Source of the DNA: Suilimivivens sp045586385
GTDB taxonomy: Bacteria > Bacillota > Clostridia > Lachnospirales > Lachnospiraceae
Direction: 5' to 3'
Assembly: GCA_045586385.1 (NCBI GenBank)
Contig: JAZNAE010000061.1
Span: 1-61,406 of the forward strand
DNA: 61,406 nt
Part shown: piece by piece, positions 24,194 through 33,200 of the stretch
How the letters are laid out: each line of letters opens with the position of its first letter
Numbering within the stretch: position 1 is the stretch's first letter
Position numbers and translations under genes: made by a program
The notes under the pieces: generated by a model
What the model was told of the DNA's origin: nothing
Seen by the model: the letters and a program-made list of their open reading frames with translations, nothing else
Database searches by the model: none

Positions 24194-27100
24194 ATGTTTT
24201 TTGGAGCAAACCGTAAGAAAAAATACATAGCGGGAGTTGTGAGTATCATTACGGCAGTTGCGGTTGCAAGTGCTGCCATACTTGTGCCTTCGCAGGAGGC
24301 ACATGCAAAAGCCACACTCTCAAGTGTGGAAAAAATCATAGAAAATAACAGCAATGAAAATCCGTTTATCATTTTGGAAATTATTCCGGAAAAAGAAGAT
24401 GCTTCACTTGGCTTTTTGGTAAAAGGAGAAGAGCCTGTTGATGATACGGCAAAGTCCATAAAAGATATGCCAAGCAAAGAAGAGCGGGATAAGCGTTTTG
24501 ATGATTCCAACATGACTGCCAAAGAGAAGCTGGAGCAGTTAGGCATTAAAGATACTGCAGTAAGCTATGAAACATATGAGGAAAAAGAAGATGGTAAAAA
24601 TACCGTAAATATCCGCGGTGTTTTTCAAGAGGCAGCAGATGGCCGTGGCGATTATGCACTGACAGATGAGGATGTTGCATATACGCAGATAAAGATTGTA
24701 GAGACAGAGGCAGAAGAGGATTCTGTAAACAATAAATATTCTCTCGCACAATTAAACAGCGGTATGAAAATTTATCGGAAGTACGAGTCCTATTTTGCAG
24801 GAGAAGATGGAGCCTATCTGATTCATTTAGTGAAACTTCCGGCTACGGATGATGAAAGTAGACAGTTGCCGGTATTAATTAATGAAGAAGAGGGGATTTA
24901 TAACTATCAGTATTTTGTAATTGACGGGGATATTATGCCCGAAAATGAACTGGAAGAGCGAATAGAAGATGGACGGCTGAGTGAAGAGGATGTACTGTTT
25001 GAATATTCCGAGGATGGTACACTTACCTTTGTGGGCAATTACAGTAGTCTTGCGTCAACATTTGGATTGCGTAGAAATGCTGTGCCGGATGAGGAGGAAG
25101 AAACACCGACACCGAGTGCAACTCCTACATTGGATGTGTTGGCTACACCAACGGCAACCCCAAGCGGCAGCGCAACTCCGGCTGTCAGTGCAACACCAAC
25201 AGCAACTCCGGAGGGGACACCTTCTGTGACACCGACACCGGGTGCGACAGAAGTGCCGCTAGTTACGCCGACACCGAATGCGACAGAATCACCTGTTGAG
25301 ACACCGGGTGCGACAGAAGCACCGATAGATACTCCCGAGCCGGAGGAAACAGAAGCACCTGTAGATACTCCCGAGCCGGAGGAAACAGAAGCACCTGTAG
25401 ATGCTCCCGAGCCGGAGGAGACAGAAGAACCAACAGATACACCACAAGATGAGGAGATTTCCCGTTCTTATGTGCCTTATTATATCAAAGGATATGCCGT
25501 GGATACGCAGACTTATGTTTTGCCCGTTTTAAGTGCAGGGAATGCAGGTGCACAAGTATATGCAATTTCTTCCATAAATAAGATATTCGGAGAACCGGAT
25601 ATACCTGATATTCCGGATATACCTGATGAACCCGACGATGAGGGCGATCAGAATGATGACGACAATCAGAATGATGATGACGATCAGAATGATGACGACG
25701 ATCAGAATGATGATGACGACGATCAGAATGATGATGACGACCAGAATGATGATGACGACCAAGATGATGAGGACAACCCGGAAGATCCTGAAAATCAGGA
25801 TGACGGCGAAAACAAGAGAAATTCACGTGATGTAAAGCAATACGTTAGAATTAAAGAAGCGGATGCAGTTGATGTAGAGGCAGAAAAAGACTTTTACTAT
25901 ATTGATGAAGTCATCAAGGACGAAGCATATAGTGATAGAGGTGCATATACTGCGAAAGTATCTTACGGAGAAGTGGAGCGCCCGGATGGTGGCTTTGATG
26001 ATACATATGTAGGCAAGACGTTTTATCTTATGAACGATAATGAACTGCCTTATGTGTATGATACGATTGACGGAACTTATAAATTTGTTGCGGATTATAC
26101 ACAAGATGTTTATGAAACAGTTAGCTACGACGGCGGATTTCATAATGCCGAGTGGTTTAAGAAGCATGTATTTGACCTTGATGATGATCGGTTAGACGAC
26201 ATGTATATTGATGTTATTCCTGTAACAATGAATGAATTAACACAGGAATTATTAGATAAAGCCGATATGATTTACTTTGCAGATCCGGATCAGCAAGGTT
26301 TTCAGATTGTGGAAAAAAGACCTGAAAAATGGAAGGTGCAGTTTGATTTTGGTGATGAGGAAGAAGGATATTCAGATCAGTTTGCAAAGGCTACAGTTGA
26401 CGGAAGCGATATACTTGTAACCGTAAAAGACGGCAGTAGTTTGCTCTCCGGCTGTAAGGAATTCACAGTATCCTTCAGGATAAACGCGGGTGCAGGAAGC
26501 GGTAGCGGAAGTTGGATGTTTTATGCAGAACCAAAGAATACTGCAGAGCAGGAAGAGGGTTATCAACGCCACATAGGTCTTTTGTTTGAACAAGGAAAGA
26601 TTGTAGAACAGAGATATCATTGCAGTGAGGATGACGCCATAGAGATTGACGGTGCGGAGGTATCGGTAGGAGAGGCGTCATATGTGACAGCCGTTTTTAA
26701 GAAAAATGAAACCATATTATATGTAGATGGAAATCAGGTTTCTGCTACTGCTACGAGTGAATATCGTATACGTGATATTCTTGGGTCGGACAGTATTTTA
26801 AAAATCAGTGACAGTGGAATGCTTACCGATTATACCATTGCAAATTATGCGATGAGTGAAGAGGAAATAGAAGAACTGATTCAGAATAGTAATAGCAATA
26901 AATGGGTGGCACAGTTTGACTTTGATGATACTACCTATGGTTTTTCGGATGAGCATGCCAAAGCAACAGTTGCTGGTTCTCTTACAGATCATGGCTTAAA
27001 TGGAAAAGCGTTGCAGTTAAACGGTGCCGGTGAGTTCTTAAGAGTAACAAAACCGGATGGAAGCAGTTTGCTGTCCGGACTAAATACAATGACAGTTTCT

Positions 27101-30100
27101 TTTCAGATGAAACCCATAAGGGATGGTGCTAACTGGATGTTTTACGCGGCACCGGATGAAACTGAGCAGCATTGGCCTAACGAGCATTATATCGGTATGT
27201 TGGATGATGCCAACGGAATTACTGCGGAACGATATGATAACAACGGCTCCAGACCGGCAAGTGCAACAGTAAACTATACAATTGACGATTGGCAATATGT
27301 GACTGCAGTTTTTACAGAGACGGAAACGATATTATATATAAACGGTTTAGAGGTTTCCCGGGTGGGAAGTAATTATAGTTTAAGCGGAATTTTGGGTAAT
27401 AACAGTTGTTTGTATATTGGTAAAGCAAATTGGACTGCTAACGGAGAATATTATACCGGTCTGATGGATAATTATGCTATAGCAAATTATGCAATGTCGG
27501 AAGCTGAGGTGCAGGAGCTGACCGGCACTGCAGGCATGGCAGAGACGGAAAGACTTTGTAAGGAGATTATTAAAAAAGCCGCGGAAGGGGTTCCGGTTGC
27601 ATTTAACCGTTCCTTATATACCAACGAACAAAATGCAACCGTATATAGGCAGATGGCAGCATGCTTAATGCATAGCGACATTCTGCAACCTTTCGGAAGT
27701 GCAGGGGTTGACGGTATGAGCCTGTCATTTCTTAGCATGAGCAGTCTTGCAAGATCCATGAAACAACCGCTATATGGTTCACAGCAGGCGTTTGTAAACG
27801 GAAATATTTATGTGTATGACGATGTAAACGGCCAAAAGGTTGTCAGTGCAAACTTTAACAATCAAATATATAGTGAACAGCAGATATCTTATGGTTTTAT
27901 GGAATTGTTGGACGAAATTGATAATCAGAATTTTTATTTGGAGATAGCCGGCAGTTCACAGCGCATCGAGAAACGCGTAACCATGGCAACGGCGCTCAGG
28001 CATATTATTAATTTCAGCGGCAGACGTTCGGTGGTGAAGGCCTCCATGCGTGTACTTGATTTAGAGCCATATGATTTCGAGGAGTATTATCCGGGTTCGG
28101 AGGGCGAAAACGGACTAAAAGTGAATCAGGACATCAAAGGTGAATACGGGACAGTAAGTTTAGACAGAAGAAATATAAAAACGGACAGTATTTGTATTAC
28201 ACCAAATGGCGATTTAAATAAGAAGCAGTGGATTATCCAAAATCTGGCGCCCCAATTTGAGATGCAGCAGGATGCACTGGATGTGACCATTATGGGAACG
28301 AAGGAATTTATCGGAAAGCAGGAAGATTTAAACGCACAGTATGATTTGATTTATCTGGGTCTGGATACGTCTATCATGAATACAACAATTGAAAATAACA
28401 ATAATGTCAATTTTAAAACAGATAATACTGTATATAATGACAATAGTTTAAATGGACTTGTCTATACGCATGTGGGAGATAATGTAGGGGTATCAACCCC
28501 TTGGAATGTGGAAGCAACACTGCATGGGGACTATCATCTTTCCGGCAATGATATAACGAAAGATAAGTTGCGCGAATTGGAGGAATACATAGAAGCCGGA
28601 TATGCCATGATTATTTCTGACGGATTCCTTGAAAGGGACGGTAATAGGTGGAAGGTCAATGAAAATAAAATCGATTCCTCCTCCAATATGTACCTGTTAA
28701 TCAAGAATACGGTGCTTGCAACAAATACTGACGGTTCCTATCAGTTTTTAGGAAAAAATGTAAACCGCAAAAGTGTGTTTGAAGCAAATGACTATGTATC
28801 TGTAAGCGAGCGGGAGACTTTCAGCAGATATTTGGGAATTTCCAAGCTGGTACTGAAATATGAAAAAGAAGATTTGCCGACCGCTTACAATCAGGAAGAC
28901 GGCTCACAGAAATATCTCTCTCCGGACAGTGATGGTATTTATCGTCTGCATTATGATATTGAGTTGGAGAATGAGGCGGCCGTAAATCTTGCCTCCACCA
29001 GTTATGATTGTCAGCTTTATGTAGATACCGATGTTGATGGGCGGTATGAAGTGAATGAAATTTTGACAGGTTTAAGGATAACGGATACCGGCGGTAATTT
29101 GGAATTGACAGATGCAGAAGGCCGTTATCATTTGAAGGCAGGCAATCAGTATCATATTTCCCGTGAAGTGCCGGAAGGATATACAGGATTTTTGTCCTGG
29201 AAGCTTTCCTTTACACAAAATGACAGGACTTATGATGATGTGGCGGATACAGCAGTAATCCGAAGTGCAATCACAGGTTTTTCAGCAGTGCCCAGTAGCG
29301 GAGTAAAGCCGCTAATTAAAGTCTTGCAGATTACCAATTATAACGGTGCAACCAATTTGGACTTAAATGGAAATGATATGCATGCACTGTATGGGAATGT
29401 ACAAGATTTTAGCATTAACGTTACAAAGATTTCTTCGGCAGATTATATAGGTAGGAAATCATTTCCGGGTAGTAGCTATACAGAGTATCTGAACGGCTTT
29501 GACATGGTAGTGTTGGGGTTTGCGGATATCTATGTATTCGGATGGGACGAAAACGGACATATGTATCCGGAAAACCAAATAACAGAGGCTACTTTGGCTA
29601 TCCGTGAATACGCACTTTCCGGAAGAAGTATCATGTTTACCCATGATTTGAATTCGTCCATGATTGATGTAAACGGCGCTACCCATTGGGGCTATTTTGC
29701 CAATAAATATCTTCGCGATGTGCAGGGTATGGACCGATTCGGAACGGTACAGGCATCCGGCGTCATCCCGAATGAAAAGAAGTACGAATACCTCTCTTTG
29801 TATGATGAGCCCAAGTCAAAAGGAAATACGTTGAGTGAAAAAGTGGCAATCACCAACCCGGTTATTCTTTCACAGGAGTACAAAGATGGCCTCTGGAATA
29901 GGAATAAATATGGAGAGAATGCCAGAAGAGCAACATGGCAATATGAATTTTTCTGGAATTATAATGAGGATCAAAAGGGATACGACGGTCAGCATGCGTT
30001 CCTGTCGTATGTGGATCAGGTAAATGCAGGACAGATTACGGAATATCCATATAAAATTGATCGTACTTTCCAGGTAACATTGTCACATCCGCAGTATTTT

Positions 30101-30898
30101 CAGTTAAATTTGGATACGGACAGCCGTGATGAAAATGATAGTGATGATATTGTAGTATGGTATACGCTGGGAGAAATGGAAAACTGGCGGGACAGTTATT
30201 TTACAGCTGTTGAGAAGGATGTACGTAATAATTACTATATTTACAATAAAGGAAATGTAACTTATACCGGAAGCGGTGACAGAAAGATTACCAGTGATAT
30301 GGAAAAGAAGTTATTTGTAAATACACTGGTGGCTTCCTATCGTTCCGGTTTGCATGCACCGCGCGCCATTTACAAAGAAAATGAATGGCAGACGTCAGCA
30401 TCCATTACAGGCATGTATATTCCTTATGATCCCGAAGTGCAGGAAGGTGCAGGTGGTTTTTTAGAACAAGAGCTTTCCGTACATTTTTATACAACAGATA
30501 TGAATCTGCAGCGTTCAGGAGAACAATTGCATGCAAAGTATTATATAGAAGGAAATGCTTCTGAAGAGGGCTGTTTGTATTTGGATGGAAAATATTATAA
30601 GGAAGTACAGCCAAAGTCGGCACATCGCATTGTAGAGGTAAACAATACACTCGTGCAGGAAACGGAAAATGCGTCATTACTTACAAACAACTCCATGCAT
30701 ACAGTGACGTTTGACTATGCGGAAATAGGTTTTGGCTCGAAAGAGGCAATCCGTGATAAGTATTCTACAGAGATTTATGTACGTTTGGGACATGATGACT
30801 TGGTTAGCACTATCCCCGGAGAAGAAGTAACGTTGCCGGCAGTGGAGAGTATGAGCAAATTGAATGTTGTTTGTCTCCAGTTATCTGAATTGCGTTAA
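24194..30898 (+). CDS. Giant secreted LamG-domain protein, candidate pilus-tip adhesin
   Basis: The 2,234-residue protein has a Sec signal peptide (basic MFFGANRKKK, hydrophobic 12-31, likely cut after AHA near 37) and no prepilin site. Order: an N-terminal region (about 40-300), a Thr/Pro/Glu linker (303-419) with three 12-residue repeats, and an Asp-rich run (485-527). Two LamG-like lectin domains follow (about 711-895 and 902-1109), then long alpha/beta and beta regions to the end. Three similar alpha/beta modules are centred near 670-695 with 1129, 1362-1475 and 1741-1820. No LPXTG, SLH or C-terminal membrane anchor is seen. GGAGG lies 7 bases before the ATG, and it is the last gene of the pilus operon. 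Big Clostridia proteins of this kind are, from memory, sometimes annotated with DUF5057. Position suggests a PilY1-like role; that is inference. Confidence 0.75.
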   Translation: MFFGANRKKKYIAGVVSIITAVAVASAAILVPSQEAHAKATLSSVEKIIENNSNENPFIILEIIPEKEDASLGFLVKGEEPVDDTAKSIKDMPSKEERDKRFDDSNMTAKEKLEQLGIKDTAVSYETYEEKEDGKNTVNIRGVFQEAADGRGDYALTDEDVAYTQIKIVETEAEEDSVNNKYSLAQLNSGMKIYRKYESYFAGEDGAYLIHLVKLPATDDESRQLPVLINEEEGIYNYQYFVIDGDIMPENELEERIEDGRLSEEDVLFEYSEDGTLTFVGNYSSLASTFGLRRNAVPDEEEETPTPSATPTLDVLATPTATPSGSATPAVSATPTATPEGTPSVTPTPGATEVPLVTPTPNATESPVETPGATEAPIDTPEPEETEAPVDTPEPEETEAPVDAPEPEETEEPTDTPQDEEISRSYVPYYIKGYAVDTQTYVLPVLSAGNAGAQVYAISSINKIFGEPDIPDIPDIPDEPDDEGDQNDDDNQNDDDDQNDDDDQNDDDDDQNDDDDQNDDDDQDDEDNPEDPENQDDGENKRNSRDVKQYVRIKEADAVDVEAEKDFYYIDEVIKDEAYSDRGAYTAKVSYGEVERPDGGFDDTYVGKTFYLMNDNELPYVYDTIDGTYKFVADYTQDVYETVSYDGGFHNAEWFKKHVFDLDDDRLDDMYIDVIPVTMNELTQELLDKADMIYFADPDQQGFQIVEKRPEKWKVQFDFGDEEEGYSDQFAKATVDGSDILVTVKDGSSLLSGCKEFTVSFRINAGAGSGSGSWMFYAEPKNTAEQEEGYQRHIGLLFEQGKIVEQRYHCSEDDAIEIDGAEVSVGEASYVTAVFKKNETILYVDGNQVSATATSEYRIRDILGSDSILKISDSGMLTDYTIANYAMSEEEIEELIQNSNSNKWVAQFDFDDTTYGFSDEHAKATVAGSLTDHGLNGKALQLNGAGEFLRVTKPDGSSLLSGLNTMTVSFQMKPIRDGANWMFYAAPDETEQHWPNEHYIGMLDDANGITAERYDNNGSRPASATVNYTIDDWQYVTAVFTETETILYINGLEVSRVGSNYSLSGILGNNSCLYIGKANWTANGEYYTGLMDNYAIANYAMSEAEVQELTGTAGMAETERLCKEIIKKAAEGVPVAFNRSLYTNEQNATVYRQMAACLMHSDILQPFGSAGVDGMSLSFLSMSSLARSMKQPLYGSQQAFVNGNIYVYDDVNGQKVVSANFNNQIYSEQQISYGFMELLDEIDNQNFYLEIAGSSQRIEKRVTMATALRHIINFSGRRSVVKASMRVLDLEPYDFEEYYPGSEGENGLKVNQDIKGEYGTVSLDRRNIKTDSICITPNGDLNKKQWIIQNLAPQFEMQQDALDVTIMGTKEFIGKQEDLNAQYDLIYLGLDTSIMNTTIENNNNVNFKTDNTVYNDNSLNGLVYTHVGDNVGVSTPWNVEATLHGDYHLSGNDITKDKLRELEEYIEAGYAMIISDGFLERDGNRWKVNENKIDSSSNMYLLIKNTVLATNTDGSYQFLGKNVNRKSVFEANDYVSVSERETFSRYLGISKLVLKYEKEDLPTAYNQEDGSQKYLSPDSDGIYRLHYDIELENEAAVNLASTSYDCQLYVDTDVDGRYEVNEILTGLRITDTGGNLELTDAEGRYHLKAGNQYHISREVPEGYTGFLSWKLSFTQNDRTYDDVADTAVIRSAITGFSAVPSSGVKPLIKVLQITNYNGATNLDLNGNDMHALYGNVQDFSINVTKISSADYIGRKSFPGSSYTEYLNGFDMVVLGFADIYVFGWDENGHMYPENQITEATLAIREYALSGRSIMFTHDLNSSMIDVNGATHWGYFANKYLRDVQGMDRFGTVQASGVIPNEKKYEYLSLYDEPKSKGNTLSEKVAITNPVILSQEYKDGLWNRNKYGENARRATWQYEFFWNYNEDQKGYDGQHAFLSYVDQVNAGQITEYPYKIDRTFQVTLSHPQYFQLNLDTDSRDENDSDDIVVWYTLGEMENWRDSYFTAVEKDVRNNYYIYNKGNVTYTGSGDRKITSDMEKKLFVNTLVASYRSGLHAPRAIYKENEWQTSASITGMYIPYDPEVQEGAGGFLEQELSVHFYTTDMNLQRSGEQLHAKYYIEGNASEEGCLYLDGKYYKEVQPKSAHRIVEVNNTLVQETENASLLTNNSMHTVTFDYAEIGFGSKEAIRDKYSTEIYVRLGHDDLVSTIPGEEVTLPAVESMSKLNVVCLQLSELR
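25328..25435 (+). repeat. Three in-frame 36-base tandem repeats (Pro/Glu/Thr linker)
   Basis: Three head-to-tail 36-base copies encode DTPEPEETEAPV or close variants (residues 379-414). Copies 1 and 2 are identical; copy 3 differs at a few bases. They end a longer Thr/Pro-rich linker that begins near residue 303. As the unit is a multiple of three, gain or loss of copies would change linker length without breaking the frame. Confidence 0.9.
25646..25774 (+). repeat. Asp/Gln/Asn-rich degenerate tandem repeat
   Basis: Repeated GATCAGAATGATGAC-type units of 18 or 21 bases encode QNDDDD or QNDDDDD (residues 485-527), giving a strongly acidic strip between the linker and the first structured domain. 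Aspartate-rich strips of this kind can bind calcium or act as extended spacers; which applies here is not visible. Confidence 0.88.
26326..27520 (+). repeat. Tandem pair of LamG-like domains inside the giant protein
   Basis: Two copies align throughout. Shared blocks are W-[KV]-x-QFDF, KATV, DGSSLLSG, T-V-SF, NWMFYA or SWMFYA, YVTAVF, ETILY-[VI]-[DN]-G, and IANYAMSE-x-E-[IV]. The pattern is that of concanavalin A-like/LamG jelly rolls, which commonly bind glycans. Copy 2 has a segment (LTDHGLNGKALQLNGAGEFLRV region) that is mostly absent from copy 1, so copy 1 looks partly eroded. Confidence 0.78.
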
Positions 30899-30915
30899 TA
30901 AGGAAAAAGATTGGG

Positions 30916-30950
30916 AAAGGGTCATTTTAATACAGAAATGGCTCTTTTTC
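30916..30950 (+). terminator. Rho-independent terminator ending the pilus operon
   Basis: AAAGGGTCATTT (30916-30927) pairs with AAATGGCTCTTT (30936-30947) over 12 positions, two of them G-U, with an 8-base loop and a T-rich tail. It lies 18 bases after the stop of the giant protein and before the topA promoter. Confidence 0.85.
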
Positions 30951-30972
30951 GATGCTTTCATAAATTTTTTAC

Positions 30973-31001
30973 TTGCAACACACCAAAATATGGTGTATAG
31001 T
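30973..31001 (+). promoter_or_regulatory. Sigma-A-type promoter for topA, with an inverted repeat in the spacer
   Basis: TTGCAA (30973-30978), a 17-base spacer and TATAGT (30996-31001) form a good housekeeping promoter 41 bases before the topA ATG. The spacer contains ACACCA (30980-30985) and TGGTGT (30991-30996), a perfect 6-base inverted repeat with a 5-base gap, which could be an operator. Confidence 0.65.
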
Positions 31002-31042
31002 GTAGCACGTTACAAGCTTTTTTTCAGAATAGGGGATTAATA

Positions 31043-33118
31043 ATGGCAAAATATCTGGTAATTGTGGAATCACCTGCCAAGGTGAAGACAATTAAAAAAT
31101 TTCTTGGTTCAAATTATGAAGTGGTGGCGAGCAACGGACACGTAAGAGACTTGCCCAAGAGTACGATGGGGATTGACGTAGAGCATGATTATGAACCCAA
31201 ATATATTACCATTCGCGGGAAAGGGGATATTCTGGCAACACTTCGCAAGGAAGTGAAAAAGGCAGAAAAGATTTATCTGGCAACTGACCCGGACCGTGAA
31301 GGAGAAGCAATTTCCTGGCATCTTCTCATAGCACTGAAGCTGGAAGATAAGAAGGTATACAGAATTACCTTTAATGAAATCACGAAGAATGCCGTGAAGG
31401 AATCTTTGAAGAATGCAAGAGAAATCAATATGAATCTGGTAGATGCCCAGCAGGCGAGACGTGCTCTTGACCGTATGGTGGGATATCGGATTTCTCCCGT
31501 GTTATGGGCGAAGGTAAAGAGAGGACTTAGTGCGGGACGTGTGCAGTCTGTGGCACTCCGCATTATTTGTGACAGAGAAGAAGAAATTAATGACTTTATT
31601 CCGGAAGAATACTGGAGCTTAGAGGCTGCTTTTTCCGTTCAGGGAGAAAAGAAACCGCTGATTGCCAAGTATTACGGAACAAAGGAACATAAAGCATCTG
31701 TTTCTTCCAAGGAAGAAATGGATAAAATTGTGAAAGAATTACAGGGTGCTGATTTTAAAGTCAGCGAAGTGAAGAAGGGCGAGAGAGTAAAGAAAGCCCC
31801 CCTTCCCTTTACCACATCAACCCTTCAGCAGGAGGCCAGCAAGGTGCTGAACTTTTCTACGCAGAAAACCATGCGTATTGCCCAGCAGCTCTATGAAGGT
31901 GTGGATATAAAAGGAAGCGGAACCGTAGGTATCATTACCTATCTTCGTACGGATTCCACCAGAGTTTCCGATGAAGCAATGGCTATGTCTGAAAGCTATA
32001 TCAGTGAAAATTACGGAAAAGAATATCTGGCAGAAAGAGAAAAGGATAAAAAGGCGGATAAGAAAATCCAAGATGCCCATGAGGCAATCCGTCCTACGGA
32101 TTTGAGCCGCATGCCACTTCTTATCAAGGATTCCCTCTCAAGAGAGCAGTTCCGCTTATATCAGCTTATTTGGAAGCGGTTTGTGGCAAGTCAGATGGCC
32201 CCGGCAAAGTATGAGACAACATCCGTTAAGATTGACAGTGGGGAACATCGTTTTACGGTGGCAGCATCCAAGATTTCTTTTGACGGTTTTATGAGTGTAT
32301 ATACACAGGACGATGAAAAAGAAGAATCCAATATGCTTCTTAGGGGAATTGATGAGTCCACCGTGCTTACAAAAGCTGAATTTGAACCGAAACAACATTT
32401 CACGCAGCCTGCACCGCACTATACGGAAGCGTCGCTGGTGCATGCGTTGGAAGAACTGGGCATCGGACGTCCCAGTACCTATGCACCTACGATAACAACC
32501 ATTTTAGCCAGAAGATACGTGGTAAAGGAAAACAGAAACCTCTATGTGACTGAGCTTGGGGAAGTGGTGAATTCTATGATGAAGGATGCTTTCCCCAGTA
32601 TTGTCGACGTGAATTTTACAGCCAATCTGGAAGCACTTTTAGACGGTGTAGAAGAAGGCGTGGTGAATTGGAAAACCATCATTTCCAATTTTTATCCTGA
32701 TTTGGATGAAGCTGTTCAAAATGCAGAAAAGGAACTTGCAGAAGTCAAGATAGCCGATGAGGTGTCGGACGAAAAGTGTGATGTGTGCGGAAGAAATATG
32801 GTGATCAAATACGGACCTCACGGGCGTTTCCTTGCCTGCCCGGGATTTCCGGAGTGCCGCAATACCAAGCCGTATTTTGAAAAAATCGGAGTGGATTGTC
32901 CTAAGTGCGGTAAGGATATTGTGCTCAAGAAGACCAAGAAGGGCAGAAAATATTTCGGATGTATCGGAAATCCGGAATGTGACTTTATGGTTTGGCAGAA
33001 GCCCTCGGAGCATAAATGTGACCGTTGCGGAGCGATTATGTTATATAAAGGGAATAAACTTGTTTGTGCTGATGAGCAGTGCGGTTTTATAAAAACAGTG
33101 TCAGAAAAAGACAAATAG
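31043..33118 (+). CDS. topA: DNA topoisomerase I (type IA)
   Basis: This 691-residue enzyme relaxes negative supercoils. It has an N-terminal Toprim domain (LVIVESPAKVKTIKKFLG; acidic DPDREGEAI), the active-site Tyr in ITYLRTDSTRVS, and three C-terminal zinc-ribbon modules. Each ribbon has four cysteines: CDVCGRNM...CPGFPEC, CPKCGKDI...CIGNPEC and CDRCGAIM...CADEQC. Length and layout are normal for Bacillota. It has its own promoter and lies between the pilus operon terminator and codY. trmFO, xerC and hslVU, which sit between topA and codY in B. subtilis, are missing here. Confidence 0.97.
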   Translation: MAKYLVIVESPAKVKTIKKFLGSNYEVVASNGHVRDLPKSTMGIDVEHDYEPKYITIRGKGDILATLRKEVKKAEKIYLATDPDREGEAISWHLLIALKLEDKKVYRITFNEITKNAVKESLKNAREINMNLVDAQQARRALDRMVGYRISPVLWAKVKRGLSAGRVQSVALRIICDREEEINDFIPEEYWSLEAAFSVQGEKKPLIAKYYGTKEHKASVSSKEEMDKIVKELQGADFKVSEVKKGERVKKAPLPFTTSTLQQEASKVLNFSTQKTMRIAQQLYEGVDIKGSGTVGIITYLRTDSTRVSDEAMAMSESYISENYGKEYLAEREKDKKADKKIQDAHEAIRPTDLSRMPLLIKDSLSREQFRLYQLIWKRFVASQMAPAKYETTSVKIDSGEHRFTVAASKISFDGFMSVYTQDDEKEESNMLLRGIDESTVLTKAEFEPKQHFTQPAPHYTEASLVHALEELGIGRPSTYAPTITTILARRYVVKENRNLYVTELGEVVNSMMKDAFPSIVDVNFTANLEALLDGVEEGVVNWKTIISNFYPDLDEAVQNAEKELAEVKIADEVSDEKCDVCGRNMVIKYGPHGRFLACPGFPECRNTKPYFEKIGVDCPKCGKDIVLKKTKKGRKYFGCIGNPECDFMVWQKPSEHKCDRCGAIMLYKGNKLVCADEQCGFIKTVSEKDK

Positions 33119-33128
33119 TCAGAAAATA
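33114..33128 (+). promoter_or_regulatory. Candidate CodY-binding box upstream of codY
   Basis: AATAGTCAGAAAATA matches the CodY consensus AATTTTCWGAAAATT at 12 of 15 positions, including an intact TCAGAAAAT core. It straddles the topA stop, about 75 bases before the codY -35. CodY autoregulation is known in several Bacillota. A second, poorer match (33184-33198, 10 of 15) lies just before the -35. Confidence 0.4.
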
Positions 33129-33200
33129 CATATACAGAATATGAATTTCAATACAATATACGCCAAAATATAAAATTAACCTTAATTTATCGAAAAAACA

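Noticed and set aside
25328..25774. Possible CRISPR-like repeats
   Set aside because: The repeats are directly adjacent with no unique spacers, keep one reading frame, and encode simple Pro/Glu/Thr and Asp-rich peptides.
30790..30898. Cell-wall sorting signal at the end of the giant protein
   Set aside because: The C-terminus has no LPXTG-like motif, no hydrophobic segment followed by basic residues, and no SLH or choline-binding repeats.
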